The notes: generated by a model not told the origin, from the letters alone. DNA of 64,000 nucleotides from Nitrobacter hamburgensis X14 (GCF_000013885.1 NC_007964.1:4326001-4390000); one strand, 5' to 3'. Counted from the first letter of the stretch, positions 47,362 through 56,843 are shown. Numbers and translations are program-made.

Positions 47362-47490
47362 TCACGTCGCGGACTCGGCTGCATCTTCCTTGACGCCGCG
47401 GGCAACGATCCGGAGCGAGCCGTCCGGGAGTGGGCGCTGCAGCCGCAGGGCCTCGTCTGGAGGCGCGGTCAGCCGGTGCCGACCTTGCCC
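47362..47490 (-). pseudogene. SRAP C-terminal fragment
   Basis: The codons PDEALRLQRPLPDGSLRIVA, then RGVKEDAAESAT and stop are an SRAP (SOS-associated peptidase) end. It sits in the same direction directly after the ligase fragment and before DinB. Confidence 0.7.
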
Positions 47491-47766
47491 ATATAGACCA
47501 GCTCTTTGCCTCGGCGCTTGCCGAGGTAGAGGGCTGCAACGCCGGTCGGGTCCTTTACGAACCCGATGACGGGTGCCCCGCTGCGCGGTCTTGACCTTGA
47601 GCCACCCCTCGTTGCGGTCCGAGCGGTACGTCGCGGCGGCGTTCTTCGAGACGATGCCTTCCCAGTTGAGCTTCGCGGCGTGTGCGAACATCTCTTGGCC
47701 GTCGCCGGTCAGGTGCTCGCTATAGCGCACCGGCGATTCAGGGATCGAACATCTGCGCCTTTTCAT
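47490..47766 (-). pseudogene. ATP-dependent DNA ligase (LigD-type) fragment
   Basis: The frame gives VRYSEHLTGDGQEMFAHAAK, then LNWEGIVSKNAAATYRSDRN and EGWLKVKTAQRG: ligase motifs IV and V. After a shift near 47590 it continues PVIGFVKDPTGVAALYLGKR and RGKELVYMGKVGTG, the start of the OB domain. It belongs to the ATP-dependent ligases of non-homologous end joining. The catalytic N-terminal lysine half is missing. Confidence 0.75.
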
Positions 47767-47886
47767 GTGCCAAGCATGTCACATGGAGTAAGTGGAAACG
47801 GATCGTAACGGTTGGCGGAATTGGCAAAAACCCTTGGTAATGCTTGGTAATCTTGAAGGACGGCGTGAATTGGCCGACAACACATG

Positions 47887-47909
47887 AAAAAGCCCGCCAG
47901 AGGCGGGCT
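47887..47909 (-). terminator. Intrinsic terminator
   Basis: Stem AGCCCGCC-tct-GGCGGGCT (read on the minus strand, 47909-47891) followed by TTTT. It lies downstream of the tRNA fragment at 47936 and probably belonged to that tRNA gene's transcript. Confidence 0.8.
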
Positions 47910-47935
47910 AATTCACTGATATCGCTATCAAATCT

Positions 47936-47987
47936 TGGTTGCGGGGATAGGATTTGAACCTATGACCTTCAGGTTGTCAGCCTGACG
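47936..47987 (-). tRNA. 3' half of an initiator tRNA-Met-like gene (partial)
   Basis: Read minus: CGTCAGGCTgacAACCTGAA, GGTCATAGGTTCAAATCCTA and TCCCCGCAACCA, ending in an encoded CCA. The sequence matches the 3' half of alphaproteobacterial initiator tRNA-fMet, except in the anticodon loop, where CAT became GAC. No D-arm or 5' acceptor strand is found on the other side. This is what an integrase leaves when it recombines in the anticodon loop, so it is a likely attachment-site remnant and not a working tRNA. Confidence 0.6.
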
Positions 47988-48109
47988 TTCCAATGCTTCA
48001 CGGTAGGAAAACGGGTGCGCGGGCTCGGCGGCGTTTTGCCGTGTGCAGTCGCAACCTGCCGCGTGCAGCCGCACGCTCCGCGCGTTGCCTTCGGAGTAAC
48101 GGGGGAGTC

Positions 48110-48991
48110 CTACCCCTCATCTTCAGAGGACACCAACTCGGTGGCCGACGGGCGGCTGATCTCCAGAGGATCGAAATCCTTGCCTCGATGGTGGACCGCA
48201 AAAAACTCGATGCCGGCGCCCTCTAATTTGCGCTGATGCAGCCACCGCCAATATCGGATGCTTTCGTCAGGAACTATCGCAAGCACCCGCTCGCAATAAG
48301 CTGCCAACCCCGCCACTATCCCCATGAACGAGCCTAATCGGCTATCATACTCCCTGGCGTAACTATAGGGACCAAAAATCACGACAGCCGCGAGCGCATT
48401 CGGGTCATTTTCCCTTACGAAAAGGATATCGGCCGGATCGTCACTAGGCGGCTTTTCCAGCCGCTTGAAATCGGGCGTCAAATGCAGCGTCGCCCATTTG
48501 CGTACTTGGCCCTCAAGCCTATGCGCATATTGGCGGCCACGGGCGTACCCAGCGTTTTTTGCGCGCGCGTTCTTTTCCGCCTCACGCAATTGCTCGACGG
48601 ACCATCGCCCACCCACGATCACGCGCGCGGCCTTCAAAGCCTTGAGCGCGTCGTATCGATGCCACCTAGCAACCAATTCAGCCGCCGCGACCGGCACCGT
48701 ACGCAGACGTCTGACATAGTCGACGTATTCATCGGAGGTGTCGTCTTCGATGCGCTCGATATTCTCCAGAGCGGAGATCCAATTCCGAATGGTTCGCTCC
48801 TTGGCATTAGGCAGGCCTCGACTGGGCCAGTTAATCGAAACACGCCGAAATGCCGTCACAAGGTCCTTGTTCGGACTGTGCCGCATCTCCTCGCGCACGT
48901 TTTCGGCCACTTCAGCCCAAGCGGTAACCCCTGGGCGCCCAGCTCCCTGACCACGTGGCGCCCCCCTTCTGCTCAAGCGTCTTTTTTCCAA
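48110..48991 (-). CDS. 293-aa island protein, unknown (putative DNA-binding/nuclease-like)
   Basis: The N-terminal half has a basic start (MEKRRLSRRGAPRGQGAGRP) and a helix-turn-helix-like stretch (NAKERTIRNWISALENIERI). The C-terminal half carries PADILFVRENDPNALAAVVI, FGPYSYAREYDSRLGSFMGI and GIEFFAVHHRGKDFDPLEIS, with the strand/acidic/strand spacing reminiscent of nuclease-fold proteins. I do not recognise a family, and the nuclease idea is inference. It is divergent from the integrase operon and ends 122 bp from the tRNA fragment. It could be the cargo or repressor of the element. Confidence 0.6.
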   Translation of the reverse strand: MEKRRLSRRGAPRGQGAGRPGVTAWAEVAENVREEMRHSPNKDLVTAFRRVSINWPSRGLPNAKERTIRNWISALENIERIEDDTSDEYVDYVRRLRTVPVAAAELVARWHRYDALKALKAARVIVGGRWSVEQLREAEKNARAKNAGYARGRQYAHRLEGQVRKWATLHLTPDFKRLEKPPSDDPADILFVRENDPNALAAVVIFGPYSYAREYDSRLGSFMGIVAGLAAYCERVLAIVPDESIRYWRWLHQRKLEGAGIEFFAVHHRGKDFDPLEISRPSATELVSSEDEG

Positions 48992-49156
48992 AGCGGCACC
49001 TTACCGGTAAGTGAATACCGTAATCTCATCCGACCCGGCCTGAATCGGGCCGATAGTAGCTGAATATTCGGTCCCCTGCTGGATAGCCTCGACCGTCCGC
49101 TTGTAATATACGGGTGTCTGCCGTATATAGCCTTTACGAAAGGACCAATTACGTCA
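48992..49156. promoter_or_regulatory. Divergent intergenic region of the integration module
   Basis: This 165-bp gap separates the divergent genes at 48991 (minus) and 49157 (plus) and must contain both promoters. TACGGGTGTCTGCCGTATAT at 49109-49128 is an imperfect palindrome (ATACGG...CCGTAT; arms at 49108-49113 and 49121-49126) and a plausible operator. No consensus -35/-10 stands out. Confidence 0.4.
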
Positions 49157-49990
49157 ATGAACGGCGACACTACAAACTGGCTCAGCAGGACGCGCCACGT
49201 CGATATTCCCGCGGAGAACCTCGCGGCCGTCCTTGACAACGAGGCGCTCAGCTTCGTTTTCGGTGAGCAGACCGAAGTTTGCTATTTGGCGTTGGGCCAG
49301 GGCCCGGCGGCGATGGCTGGGCATATTTTGCGGCAACGCCAATCTCCGCCGTGGGATCGCCGTTGGATCTGCGATCCCACCAAGCTGGATTCGGTCAAGA
49401 TCATCGTGTTCGACTACCGGAGGTCGCTCAATGCAGCGATCTCGACGTACTCGGAACTTGGCCAACCGTGCGTCGAAGTCGTCGAGGACGACCTGCCGTT
49501 CCTGCTTGGCGACATCAATGAGATCGTCATCGGCCAGGAGAACCCGAACCTGCTGGACTACATCGGCTGGCGGCTCGGCCGCGTTCATCACGCGATGCGA
49601 CATCTGCGCCACGACGAGATCATGCAGTTGTTGAAGGCCCCGCCGTCTGCCCGCCATGCCTGCTGGCTGCTCAACCATCGCGACCGGCTTTACGGTCGGC
49701 CGACATGGATCGAGATCGAGGCGTTGCCGTGGTCGGTGCGTATCGCCGAGTGGGATGTCATCCCCTGCAAAGCGGTTCACCCCGACGGCAACGCGATCCT
49801 CTTCGACGGCAAGTGGACCTGGTTGCCGCTCTCCGACTTCGACGATCGCTACTGCAAGTACGTGCAGCGCACCGACATGAATGTGTTGAGCAGCTGGAGC
49901 GCGCGGGCTCTCGACCACGACGGCGCGAACGAGGACGACGACGTCCTGAGCTGCACGTTCGACGAGGCCGACTTCGAGGCCGGTGAATAG
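49157..49990 (+). CDS. 277-aa integration-module protein, unknown
   Basis: The protein begins MNGDTTNWLSRTRHVDIPAE and is mostly alpha/beta with conserved-looking blocks WDRRWICDPTKLDSVKIIVF and DYRRSLNAAISTYSELGQPC, ending in a strongly acidic tail (EDDDVLSCTFDEADFEAGE). No domain is recognised. The next gene (excisionase-like) starts eight bases after its stop, and the integrase overlaps that one, so it belongs to the integration operon and may be an accessory or cargo protein. Confidence 0.65.
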   Translation: MNGDTTNWLSRTRHVDIPAENLAAVLDNEALSFVFGEQTEVCYLALGQGPAAMAGHILRQRQSPPWDRRWICDPTKLDSVKIIVFDYRRSLNAAISTYSELGQPCVEVVEDDLPFLLGDINEIVIGQENPNLLDYIGWRLGRVHHAMRHLRHDEIMQLLKAPPSARHACWLLNHRDRLYGRPTWIEIEALPWSVRIAEWDVIPCKAVHPDGNAILFDGKWTWLPLSDFDDRYCKYVQRTDMNVLSSWSARALDHDGANEDDDVLSCTFDEADFEAGE

Positions 49991-49998
49991 GCCTCATA

Positions 49999-50193
49999 AT
50001 GGAACCCGTGCTCCCCGCATTCCTGACGATTGACGACGTCGCAAGCTTGCTGCGGGTCTCTCGGGAAACCGTTCGCCGCATGGCCCGTCGCGGTGAGCTC
50101 CCGTTCGTCCGCGGTCTGCGCGTTTTCCGATTTCCCCGCGAGGCCGTGCTGTCGTTGCTGTACTCGAACGAGCCGCCGGGGGCGCCGCGCTAA
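49999..50193 (+). CDS. Helix-turn-helix excisionase-like protein
   Basis: The 64-aa product PVLPAFLTIDDVASLLRVSR, then ETVRRMARRGELPFVRGLRV and FRFPREAVLSLL is a MerR-like winged HTH_17 domain, the usual fold of Xis and of small element regulators. Its stop TAA shares an A with the ATG of the integrase gene (TAATG), giving coupled translation. Role: excision factor or repressor for the integrase, inferred from position. Confidence 0.8.
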   Translation: MEPVLPAFLTIDDVASLLRVSRETVRRMARRGELPFVRGLRVFRFPREAVLSLLYSNEPPGAPR

Positions 50194-51389
50194 TGGTCAA
50201 ATCCCCCCGAACCCGTCGCCGTGGTCATCGTTTCGAACGTCTTCCGAAGGCCTACGGATTCTACTGGCTCGTTCGGGATCGGCTCGCCGCCATTTATTAC
50301 GTTAGCTGGTTCGACGAGGAAGCGCGTCAGACCCGGCGGCGGACGTTGCATACGACCTCCGGTGTTGATGCGGAAAAGATCGCCGAACAGCTCGAAAAGC
50401 ACGGCATCATCGGCGACCCCAAAGCGTTTCTCGACAAGAAGCCGATGACGCTGACGGGAGAGGTTCTCGACTATTACAAGAAGGAACGCGTGCCGAAGAT
50501 CAGGAGCGGCGAAGCCGCCACCAGCGCGATCGAGAACTATGTGCGCCCCCGACTCGGCAATATCCCGGTCGCCGTGTTGCGCAAGCGCGATATCCGCAGC
50601 TTTCAGGACGAATTGCTCCGGGAAGGCCACGCGCTCAGCTACGTCAGTCGGATCGGGTCCGTGTTGAGAGCCGCCCTCAACCTTGCGGTCGAAGACGAGG
50701 AGATACCAGCCGCGCCCAACGTGCCCGAGATCCGTGGCGACGCCGAGATGGAAGCTGAAGAGCTTCGTGGGCGCGAGCTCACGATCCTGGAGGTCGCCAA
50801 GCTCTTCGATGCGATCTCCGATGTCCACATGCTCGACTACAACATCGCCGAGATCAACACCGCCGCGCGGCCCGAAGCCGTTCTCGAACTCGTCGCCGAG
50901 CAGATAGATTGGCAGCACAACCTGTTCGAGATGAATCCGGCCGGCCGCATCCAGACCAAGAAGTTTCGGCCGATCATGCGCATCTCGGCGACATGGGCGC
51001 CCTGGCTCGATACCGTCACGAGCGGCCCGATCGTCACCTACCGAGGCGAGGCGGTGAAGTCGATCAAGACGGCGATGCGCAACCTGGTCAGCAAGGCCAA
51101 GCTCCAGAGGCGGGTGAACTCGACCTCGATCCGGCACACGCTGGGCCGCTACATGGAGAACGTGGCGAAGGTGCCTGGACGCGAGATCTCGATCTTCCTG
51201 GGCCATGTCCCGGTCGCGAAGAAGAAGTCGACCCGGCGCTATTCCGGCATCGACCCCTACGCCCCGGAGTACATGAGCGAGGCGATCGCCGCGGTCGAGG
51301 CCTTCGTGCGCGAGGTCAACAAGCACACCAAAAAGTGGGATCTGGTGAAGCCCTACGCCATCAAGCCGGGCTGGAAGGGGCGGAAATAA
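50193..51389 (+). CDS. Tyrosine site-specific integrase
   Basis: The 398-aa protein has an N-terminal arm domain, a core-binding domain with EVLDYYKKERVPKIRSGEAA and LRKRDIRSFQDELLREGHAL, and the catalytic domain with the first R in NTAARPEAVLELVAEQIDW, HxxR in SIRHTLGRYM, the His in FLGHVPVAKKK and the tyrosine in STRRYSGIDPYAPEYM. The gene points at the 3' end of tRNA-Pro 138 bp away, the normal arrangement of an integrase beside its attachment site. Confidence 0.9.
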   Translation: MVKSPRTRRRGHRFERLPKAYGFYWLVRDRLAAIYYVSWFDEEARQTRRRTLHTTSGVDAEKIAEQLEKHGIIGDPKAFLDKKPMTLTGEVLDYYKKERVPKIRSGEAATSAIENYVRPRLGNIPVAVLRKRDIRSFQDELLREGHALSYVSRIGSVLRAALNLAVEDEEIPAAPNVPEIRGDAEMEAEELRGRELTILEVAKLFDAISDVHMLDYNIAEINTAARPEAVLELVAEQIDWQHNLFEMNPAGRIQTKKFRPIMRISATWAPWLDTVTSGPIVTYRGEAVKSIKTAMRNLVSKAKLQRRVNSTSIRHTLGRYMENVAKVPGREISIFLGHVPVAKKKSTRRYSGIDPYAPEYMSEAIAAVEAFVREVNKHTKKWDLVKPYAIKPGWKGRK

Positions 51390-51533
51390 TGGTCGTCGGT
51401 CCCCACCCCCAACATGGCGACATGGCTGCGTCCCGCGGCGGCGAGACGGTGCGTGCATTTTGCGTGCAAATGGGGCAGAAGAGCGCGGTCTGGAGCTTCC
51501 GCGAGGCCGCGCAAGCCATTGAAATAATGGTCG
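51383..51533 (+). repeat. Integrase attachment region with 13-bp direct repeat GAAATAATGGTCG
   Basis: The exact 13-mer occurs at 51383-51395, spanning the integrase stop codon, and at 51521-51533, overlapping the 3' end of tRNA-Pro. The 138 bp between has no gene and contains GTGCGTGCATTTTGCGTGCA, a nearly exact 8-bp direct repeat (GCGTGCAT / GCGTGCAA) that could be an arm site. Such repeats beside a tRNA suggest a core or accessory integrase site. Confidence 0.6.
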
Positions 51534-51604
51534 GAGTGGCAGGATTCGAACCTGCGACCCCTGCGTCCCGAACGCAGTGCTCTACCGGGCTGAGCCACAC
51601 TCCG
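51528..51604 (-). tRNA. tRNA-Pro(CGG)
   Basis: The minus strand gives CGGAGTGTGGCTCAGCCCGG, GTAGAGCACTGCGTTCGGGA, CGCAGGGGTCGCAGGTTCGA and ATCCTGCCACTCCGACCA. All four stems pair, the anticodon loop is TTCGGGA (anticodon CGG), and CCA is encoded. The gene is intact, so the neighbouring element regenerated the 3' end on integration. Confidence 0.93.
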
Positions 51605-51670
51605 ACAAGACGCGGCTTATAACCCTGGGTTTCGCGCACCGCAAGAAGCCTGAATCGAGAACCGAATCCC

Positions 51671-52657
51671 ATGACTGTGGACCTGACAACGCAGATTCGA
51701 CCGGCCGGCGAGGCCGCGACGGCGACAGCCGTGCGGACCCTTCGAGACGGCGGGCTGGTCGCGTTCCCGACCGAGACGGTCTACGGACTCGGCGCCGACG
51801 CGGCCAATGCGGAAGCCGTCGCGCGGCTCTACCGGGCCAAGGGCAGGCCCGCATTCAATCCGCTGATCGCCCATGTCGGCGATCTCGCGGCCGCGCAACG
51901 GATCGCCCGGTTCGATGCAACGGCCCTCGCGCTCGCCAGCGCGTTCTGGCCGGGCCCGCTGACGCTGGTGCTGCCGAAGGCCCCACGCTGCCCGGTGGCC
52001 GATCTTGCCACCGCGGGCCTCGACACCATCGCGCTGCGGGTTCCCGCCCATCCGGTAGCGCGCGATATCCTGCGCGGATTCGGCGGCGCGGTCGTCGCGC
52101 CGTCCGCCAACCTGTCCGGCCATGTCTCACCGACGACGGCGGCGCATGTGCAAAGCGATCTCGCGGGGCGGATCGACCTCATCGTCGATGGCGGACCGGT
52201 CGAGGTCGGCGTCGAATCCACCATCGTCGGCTGTTTCGAGTCCCCGACGTTGCTGCGTCCCGGCGGAATTCCGCGCGCCGACATCGAGCGCGTGCTCGGC
52301 AGCGCGCTGGCGCCGCACTATCCCGGCGCGGCCGATGGACAACCGCTGGCGTCGGGGATGCTTGCCTCGCACTACGCGCCGCGCGCCAGGGTGCGGCTCA
52401 ATGCCGCGAGCCTTACGCGCGGCGAGGCGCTGCTGGCCTTCGGCCCAGTCGATCTGGCGGGCATCGACACCGCGGCCGCCGTGATGAATCTGTCCGAGCG
52501 CGGCGATCTCAAGGAGGCCGCGGCCAATCTTTTCGGCTATCTTCGCGCCCTCGACGCCAGCGGCGCGCGGACCATCGCGGTGATGCCGGTTCCCGACGAC
52601 GGACTCGGGGAAGCCATCAACGACCGGCTGCGCCGCGCCGCCGCGACGCAAGGCTGA
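51671..52657 (+). CDS. sua5: Threonylcarbamoyl-AMP synthase (Sua5 type)
   Basis: The 328-aa protein has a YrdC domain (about residues 15-205) with FPTETVYGLGADAANAEAVA, KGRPAFNPLIAHVG, STIVGCFESPTLLRPGGI and a C-terminal Sua5 domain (LASGMLASHYAPRARVRL). It makes threonylcarbamoyl-AMP from threonine, bicarbonate and ATP for the t6A modification of tRNA. It is the first core gene after tRNA-Pro. The next gene lies 53 bp downstream in the same direction. Confidence 0.92.
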   Translation: MTVDLTTQIRPAGEAATATAVRTLRDGGLVAFPTETVYGLGADAANAEAVARLYRAKGRPAFNPLIAHVGDLAAAQRIARFDATALALASAFWPGPLTLVLPKAPRCPVADLATAGLDTIALRVPAHPVARDILRGFGGAVVAPSANLSGHVSPTTAAHVQSDLAGRIDLIVDGGPVEVGVESTIVGCFESPTLLRPGGIPRADIERVLGSALAPHYPGAADGQPLASGMLASHYAPRARVRLNAASLTRGEALLAFGPVDLAGIDTAAAVMNLSERGDLKEAAANLFGYLRALDASGARTIAVMPVPDDGLGEAINDRLRRAAATQG

Positions 52658-52710
52658 TCGGCATATCGTCCAAAGCCATCGGACAACGGACGCTCCATGA
52701 CTATCGCTTC

Positions 52711-54147
<1,437 letters not shown>

Positions 54148-54234
54148 CCCCGTTTGCCGGCGCTGTGTTCGCGACATGGCTCGACAACTGCGAGCCGACG
54201 CATGATAGCGCGGGATGAAATGAGTTTGAATCAT

Positions 54235-54313
54235 CGTCATTGCGAGGAGCGCAAGCGACGAAGCAATCCAGTCTTTCGAAGTGGCTCCTGGATTCGCTTC
54301 GCTCGCAATGACG
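54235..54313. repeat. Palindromic repeat of Bradyrhizobium type
   Basis: CGTCATTGCGAGGAGCGCAA at one end and TTCGCTTCGCTCGCAATGAC at the other form a long imperfect palindrome of a dispersed family common in this bacterial group. It lies between two convergent genes. Confidence 0.8.
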
Positions 54314-54349
54314 GGGAAGCTGATCTGACCTCAATTCGTTACTGGCGCG

Positions 54350-55114
54350 TCAAAACAGGGACCCCTGCCCGTCGTCGGAGGCTGCGGGCGCAGCCTTGCG
54401 AGCCGCGGCATTCTTCGACACCTTCGGCGCCTCGGCTTCCGCCTGCTCCTCGGAGATCGGCAGCAGCAGTTGCGCGTCGTCGTTGGCGACACGGTTCACG
54501 CGTGTCGACACCTCATGCCAGACGAATTCGCCGTCCTCCGGCGCGCGCAGCGACAGCATGGCCGCTCCCGCGTCGGTGGCATCGCCGTCGAGCCAGCGCG
54601 CGTAATCCCCAGACGCGATCGTCACCGGCGCCCGCGAATGCAGGGTCGCAAGACCGCCGCGCGCCGCCGTGGTGACGATGGCGACGGTATCAAGCTCCTC
54701 GCCGTTCGGCCCGACCCAGGTCTCGGAAAGCCCCGCGAAGGCGATCAACCCGCCGTTGCGCGGCCGGATGAAGAACGGCCGCTTGCGTTCCTCCGATTGA
54801 TGCCATTCGTAGTATCCGTCGACTGGCAGCAGGCAGCGGCGCCGTTTCATCGCATTTTTGAAAGCCGGCTTGTCCAGCACCGTCTCGGCGCGGGCGTTGA
54901 TGACGAGGGCGAACTGCCGGGGATCCTTGACCCAGGCCGGAATCAGGCCCCATCGCATCAGGCGGAAATGCCGGGCGCCATTCTCGCGGACGACCACCGG
55001 AACCGGCTGAGTCGGCGCAATATTGTACCGTGGCGGGAAATTCGGCTGTTCGGCGTAGCCAAAAGCCTGACGCATCGCCTCCGGAGGTGACAGGATCACG
55101 TAGCGTCCGCACAT
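54350..55114 (-). CDS. yedK: SRAP / YedK abasic-site processing protein
   Basis: The start MCGRYVI is chosen because the reactive Cys must be residue 2 after methionine removal (frame opens four codons earlier). The catalytic set includes NIAPTQPVPVV, INARAETVLDKPAFK (asparagine), YYEWH (glutamate, about residue 105) and the His in LHSRAPV. It covalently caps abasic sites in single-stranded DNA. The typical M in H-SRMPV is A here. A Lys/Ala-rich tail is extra. Two C-terminal SRAP pieces lie in the island half. Confidence 0.9.
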   Translation of the reverse strand: MCGRYVILSPPEAMRQAFGYAEQPNFPPRYNIAPTQPVPVVVRENGARHFRLMRWGLIPAWVKDPRQFALVINARAETVLDKPAFKNAMKRRRCLLPVDGYYEWHQSEERKRPFFIRPRNGGLIAFAGLSETWVGPNGEELDTVAIVTTAARGGLATLHSRAPVTIASGDYARWLDGDATDAGAAMLSLRAPEDGEFVWHEVSTRVNRVANDDAQLLLPISEEQAEAEAPKVSKNAAARKAAPAASDDGQGSLF

Positions 55115-55177
55115 TTCGTCATCCAAACTGGTGAGACATTCAATCCGTTTTAATCCCGGAGTCCAACACTGGAACGA

Positions 55178-55690
55178 ATGACATCGACGGCCGACGAATC
55201 ATCCCTCTCTCCGGCGATCGCGACGCAGACCGACCTGAACAGGGCCGCGAGAGCGGCCATGCTGTCGGCCGCCAACATCAACCCGCGAACCGGCCTCGCG
55301 ACCGACTATCTCAATCATTTCAACGAAGCCATCATGCTGCTCGAGATGATTCCGGACATGCCCGAATGCGCCGAGGATTTTCTGAGCTGGCAACCCTTGA
55401 CCTATCGGGAGCATTTCATGGCCTCGAACTTCAAGGCGCGCGATCTCGCGATCGAGGCCTATGAGCAGGCCGCCCCCGACATTCGCGCCAAATTCGACAA
55501 GCTGACTGCCACCATGACCTCCATCCTGACCGCCGTGGCTTCGGCGATGCAGCAAGTCCGTCAGGACAAGACCCGCGCAGCGCTGGCGATCGAGGCGTCC
55601 GGCTGGGTCAAGCCGCTGGTCGCACGGGCCGGCGGCGTCATCAACGGGCGGGGTGACGAAGCCGACATCGATTATATTATGAGCCACTAG
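55178..55690 (+). CDS. Conserved hypothetical protein
   Basis: The 170-aa all-helical protein (TGLATDYLNHFNEAIMLLEM, REHFMASNFKARDLAIEAYE) resembles uncharacterised proteins of Bradyrhizobiaceae. It has no signal peptide or membrane helix. The stop codon TAG overlaps the target TA of an IS630 insertion and reads the same with or without the insertion. Confidence 0.7.
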   Translation: MTSTADESSLSPAIATQTDLNRAARAAMLSAANINPRTGLATDYLNHFNEAIMLLEMIPDMPECAEDFLSWQPLTYREHFMASNFKARDLAIEAYEQAAPDIRAKFDKLTATMTSILTAVASAMQQVRQDKTRAALAIEASGWVKPLVARAGGVINGRGDEADIDYIMSH

Positions 55691-56739
55691 AGCCTCGGGT
55701 AGTCAATTGAATCCGTATCCTGCGGCTTTGAAGTAGTTTGAGCACTCTTGCGGAGAGAAGAGCGCGCAGATGTTGCCGATGGCTTTCCAGAGAGCGTCGA
55801 TGGTTCTGGCTGCGGCGGCTCGCAGATGAGCTTTCAGTTTTGCGAAGGCCATTTCGATGGGATTGAGATCCGGGCTGTAGGGCGGCAGGAACAGGAGCCA
55901 CGCGCCCCGTGCGCGGATGGCTTTTTCGGCCTTCTCGCTCTTGTGGCTGGAGAGATTATCCAGGATGACGACATCACCGGGCCTGAGGGCGGGCGCGAGT
56001 TGGGTGTCGACATAGGTCTCGAAGATGATCCGGTTCATTGGGGCATCGATAACCCAGGGGGCGACGAGGCCATCGCACTTGAGGCCTGCTACGAAGGTCT
56101 GCGTTCCCCAGTGACCGAATGGAGCCTTGCTGTTCAGCCGCGTTCCTTTCAGCGATCGTCCACGCTGGCGAACCATCTTGGTGGTGGTGCCGGTTTCGTC
56201 AATGAAGATCAGCCGCTCGCGCTGCTTGCGCATGATGGGCTGGCGGCCTGCTTTCCATTCGGCCCGAGCCTTGACCAGTTCAGGCCTGTCTTGTTCGCTG
56301 GCCCGCAGAGTTTTTTTTGAAGCTGAGCCCGCAGGCGATCAAGAACTTCGACAGGTTCGACGGGTCTGCTTTGACGCCCTTGGCCTTGGCGAGTTTTTCC
56401 GCCAGTTCAGGCATGGTGATGTCGCTCTCGGCCGCGACTGTCGCAAGAATGAAGTCGCGGTGCTGACCGAGTTTGCCATGCCGGAACCCGCCACGCGGAC
56501 GCGGATCGACCCGACCCGTCTCCCGCCAGCGCCGCATCAGGTTCACCGCAAAAGATACCGAAGTCCCAAAACGGGCAGCAGCCCCATGGCACGAGTTCCC
56601 CGCCTCGACATAGGCAACAACACGCTCACGCAGATCGTTCGACAAAGGATGCGGCATGGCAAATCACCCCCGCAGACTTTGAATCACCTTGAGCCTCGTT
56701 TGTGAATCCGCCGCGATTCCAAATGATCGCCCGACGCTC
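55690..56739 (-). mobile_element. IS630 family element, complete, TSD TA
   Basis: TA flanks both ends (55688-55689 and 56740-56741) and the ends share an imperfect inverted repeat (AGAGCCTCGGG / AGAGCGTCGGG). The transposase needs a frameshift at A8 near 56307-56314: first frame MPHPLSNDLRERVVAYVEAG with a helix-turn-helix (56657-56280), second frame with ERLIFIDETGTTTKMVRQRG, VILDNLSSHKSEKAEKAIRA and PPYSPDLNPIEMAFAKLKAH (DDE, to 55703). It may be active. Confidence 0.88.
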
Positions 56740-56740
56740 T

Positions 56741-56773
56741 AGAGTCTGATCCAACTGCGTTGAATCAGACTCT
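56741..56773. repeat. 15-bp inverted repeat after the IS630
   Basis: AGAGTCTGATCCAAC-tgc-GTTGAATCAGACTCT, one mismatch in 15. It belongs to a dispersed palindrome family in this group and directly adjoins the IS. Confidence 0.75.
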
Positions 56774-56792
56774 AGTCCTTACCCTTTTGATT

Positions 56793-56841
56793 GAGCATGA
56801 TCTTGTCCGAAAACCGGTTTCCACTTTTCGGGATCATGCTC
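56793..56841. repeat. Dispersed GAGCATGATC palindrome
   Basis: GAGCATGATCTTGTCCGAAA, then ACCGGTTTCCACTTTTCGGG and ATCATGCTC: an imperfect 49-bp palindrome very common between genes of Bradyrhizobium-like genomes. It ends two bases before the start codon of the NUDIX gene. Confidence 0.85.
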
Positions 56842-56843
56842 TA

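Noticed and set aside
47936..47987. Functional tRNA gene
   Set aside because: The 5' half (acceptor strand and D-arm) cannot be found next to it, so no cloverleaf can form.
50190..51458. 422-codon minus-strand frame opposite the integrase
   Set aside because: Integrase motifs lie on the plus strand, and the antisense frame has low-complexity composition.
1..51528. Prophage
   Set aside because: No capsid, terminase, portal, tail or lysis genes; the integrases and unknown genes fit an island of integrative and IS elements.
51577..52710. Long plus-strand frame overlapping Sua5 and fused to the FAD oxidase
   Set aside because: It is the out-of-frame reading of Sua5; the oxidase has its own ATG at 52711 and family length from there.
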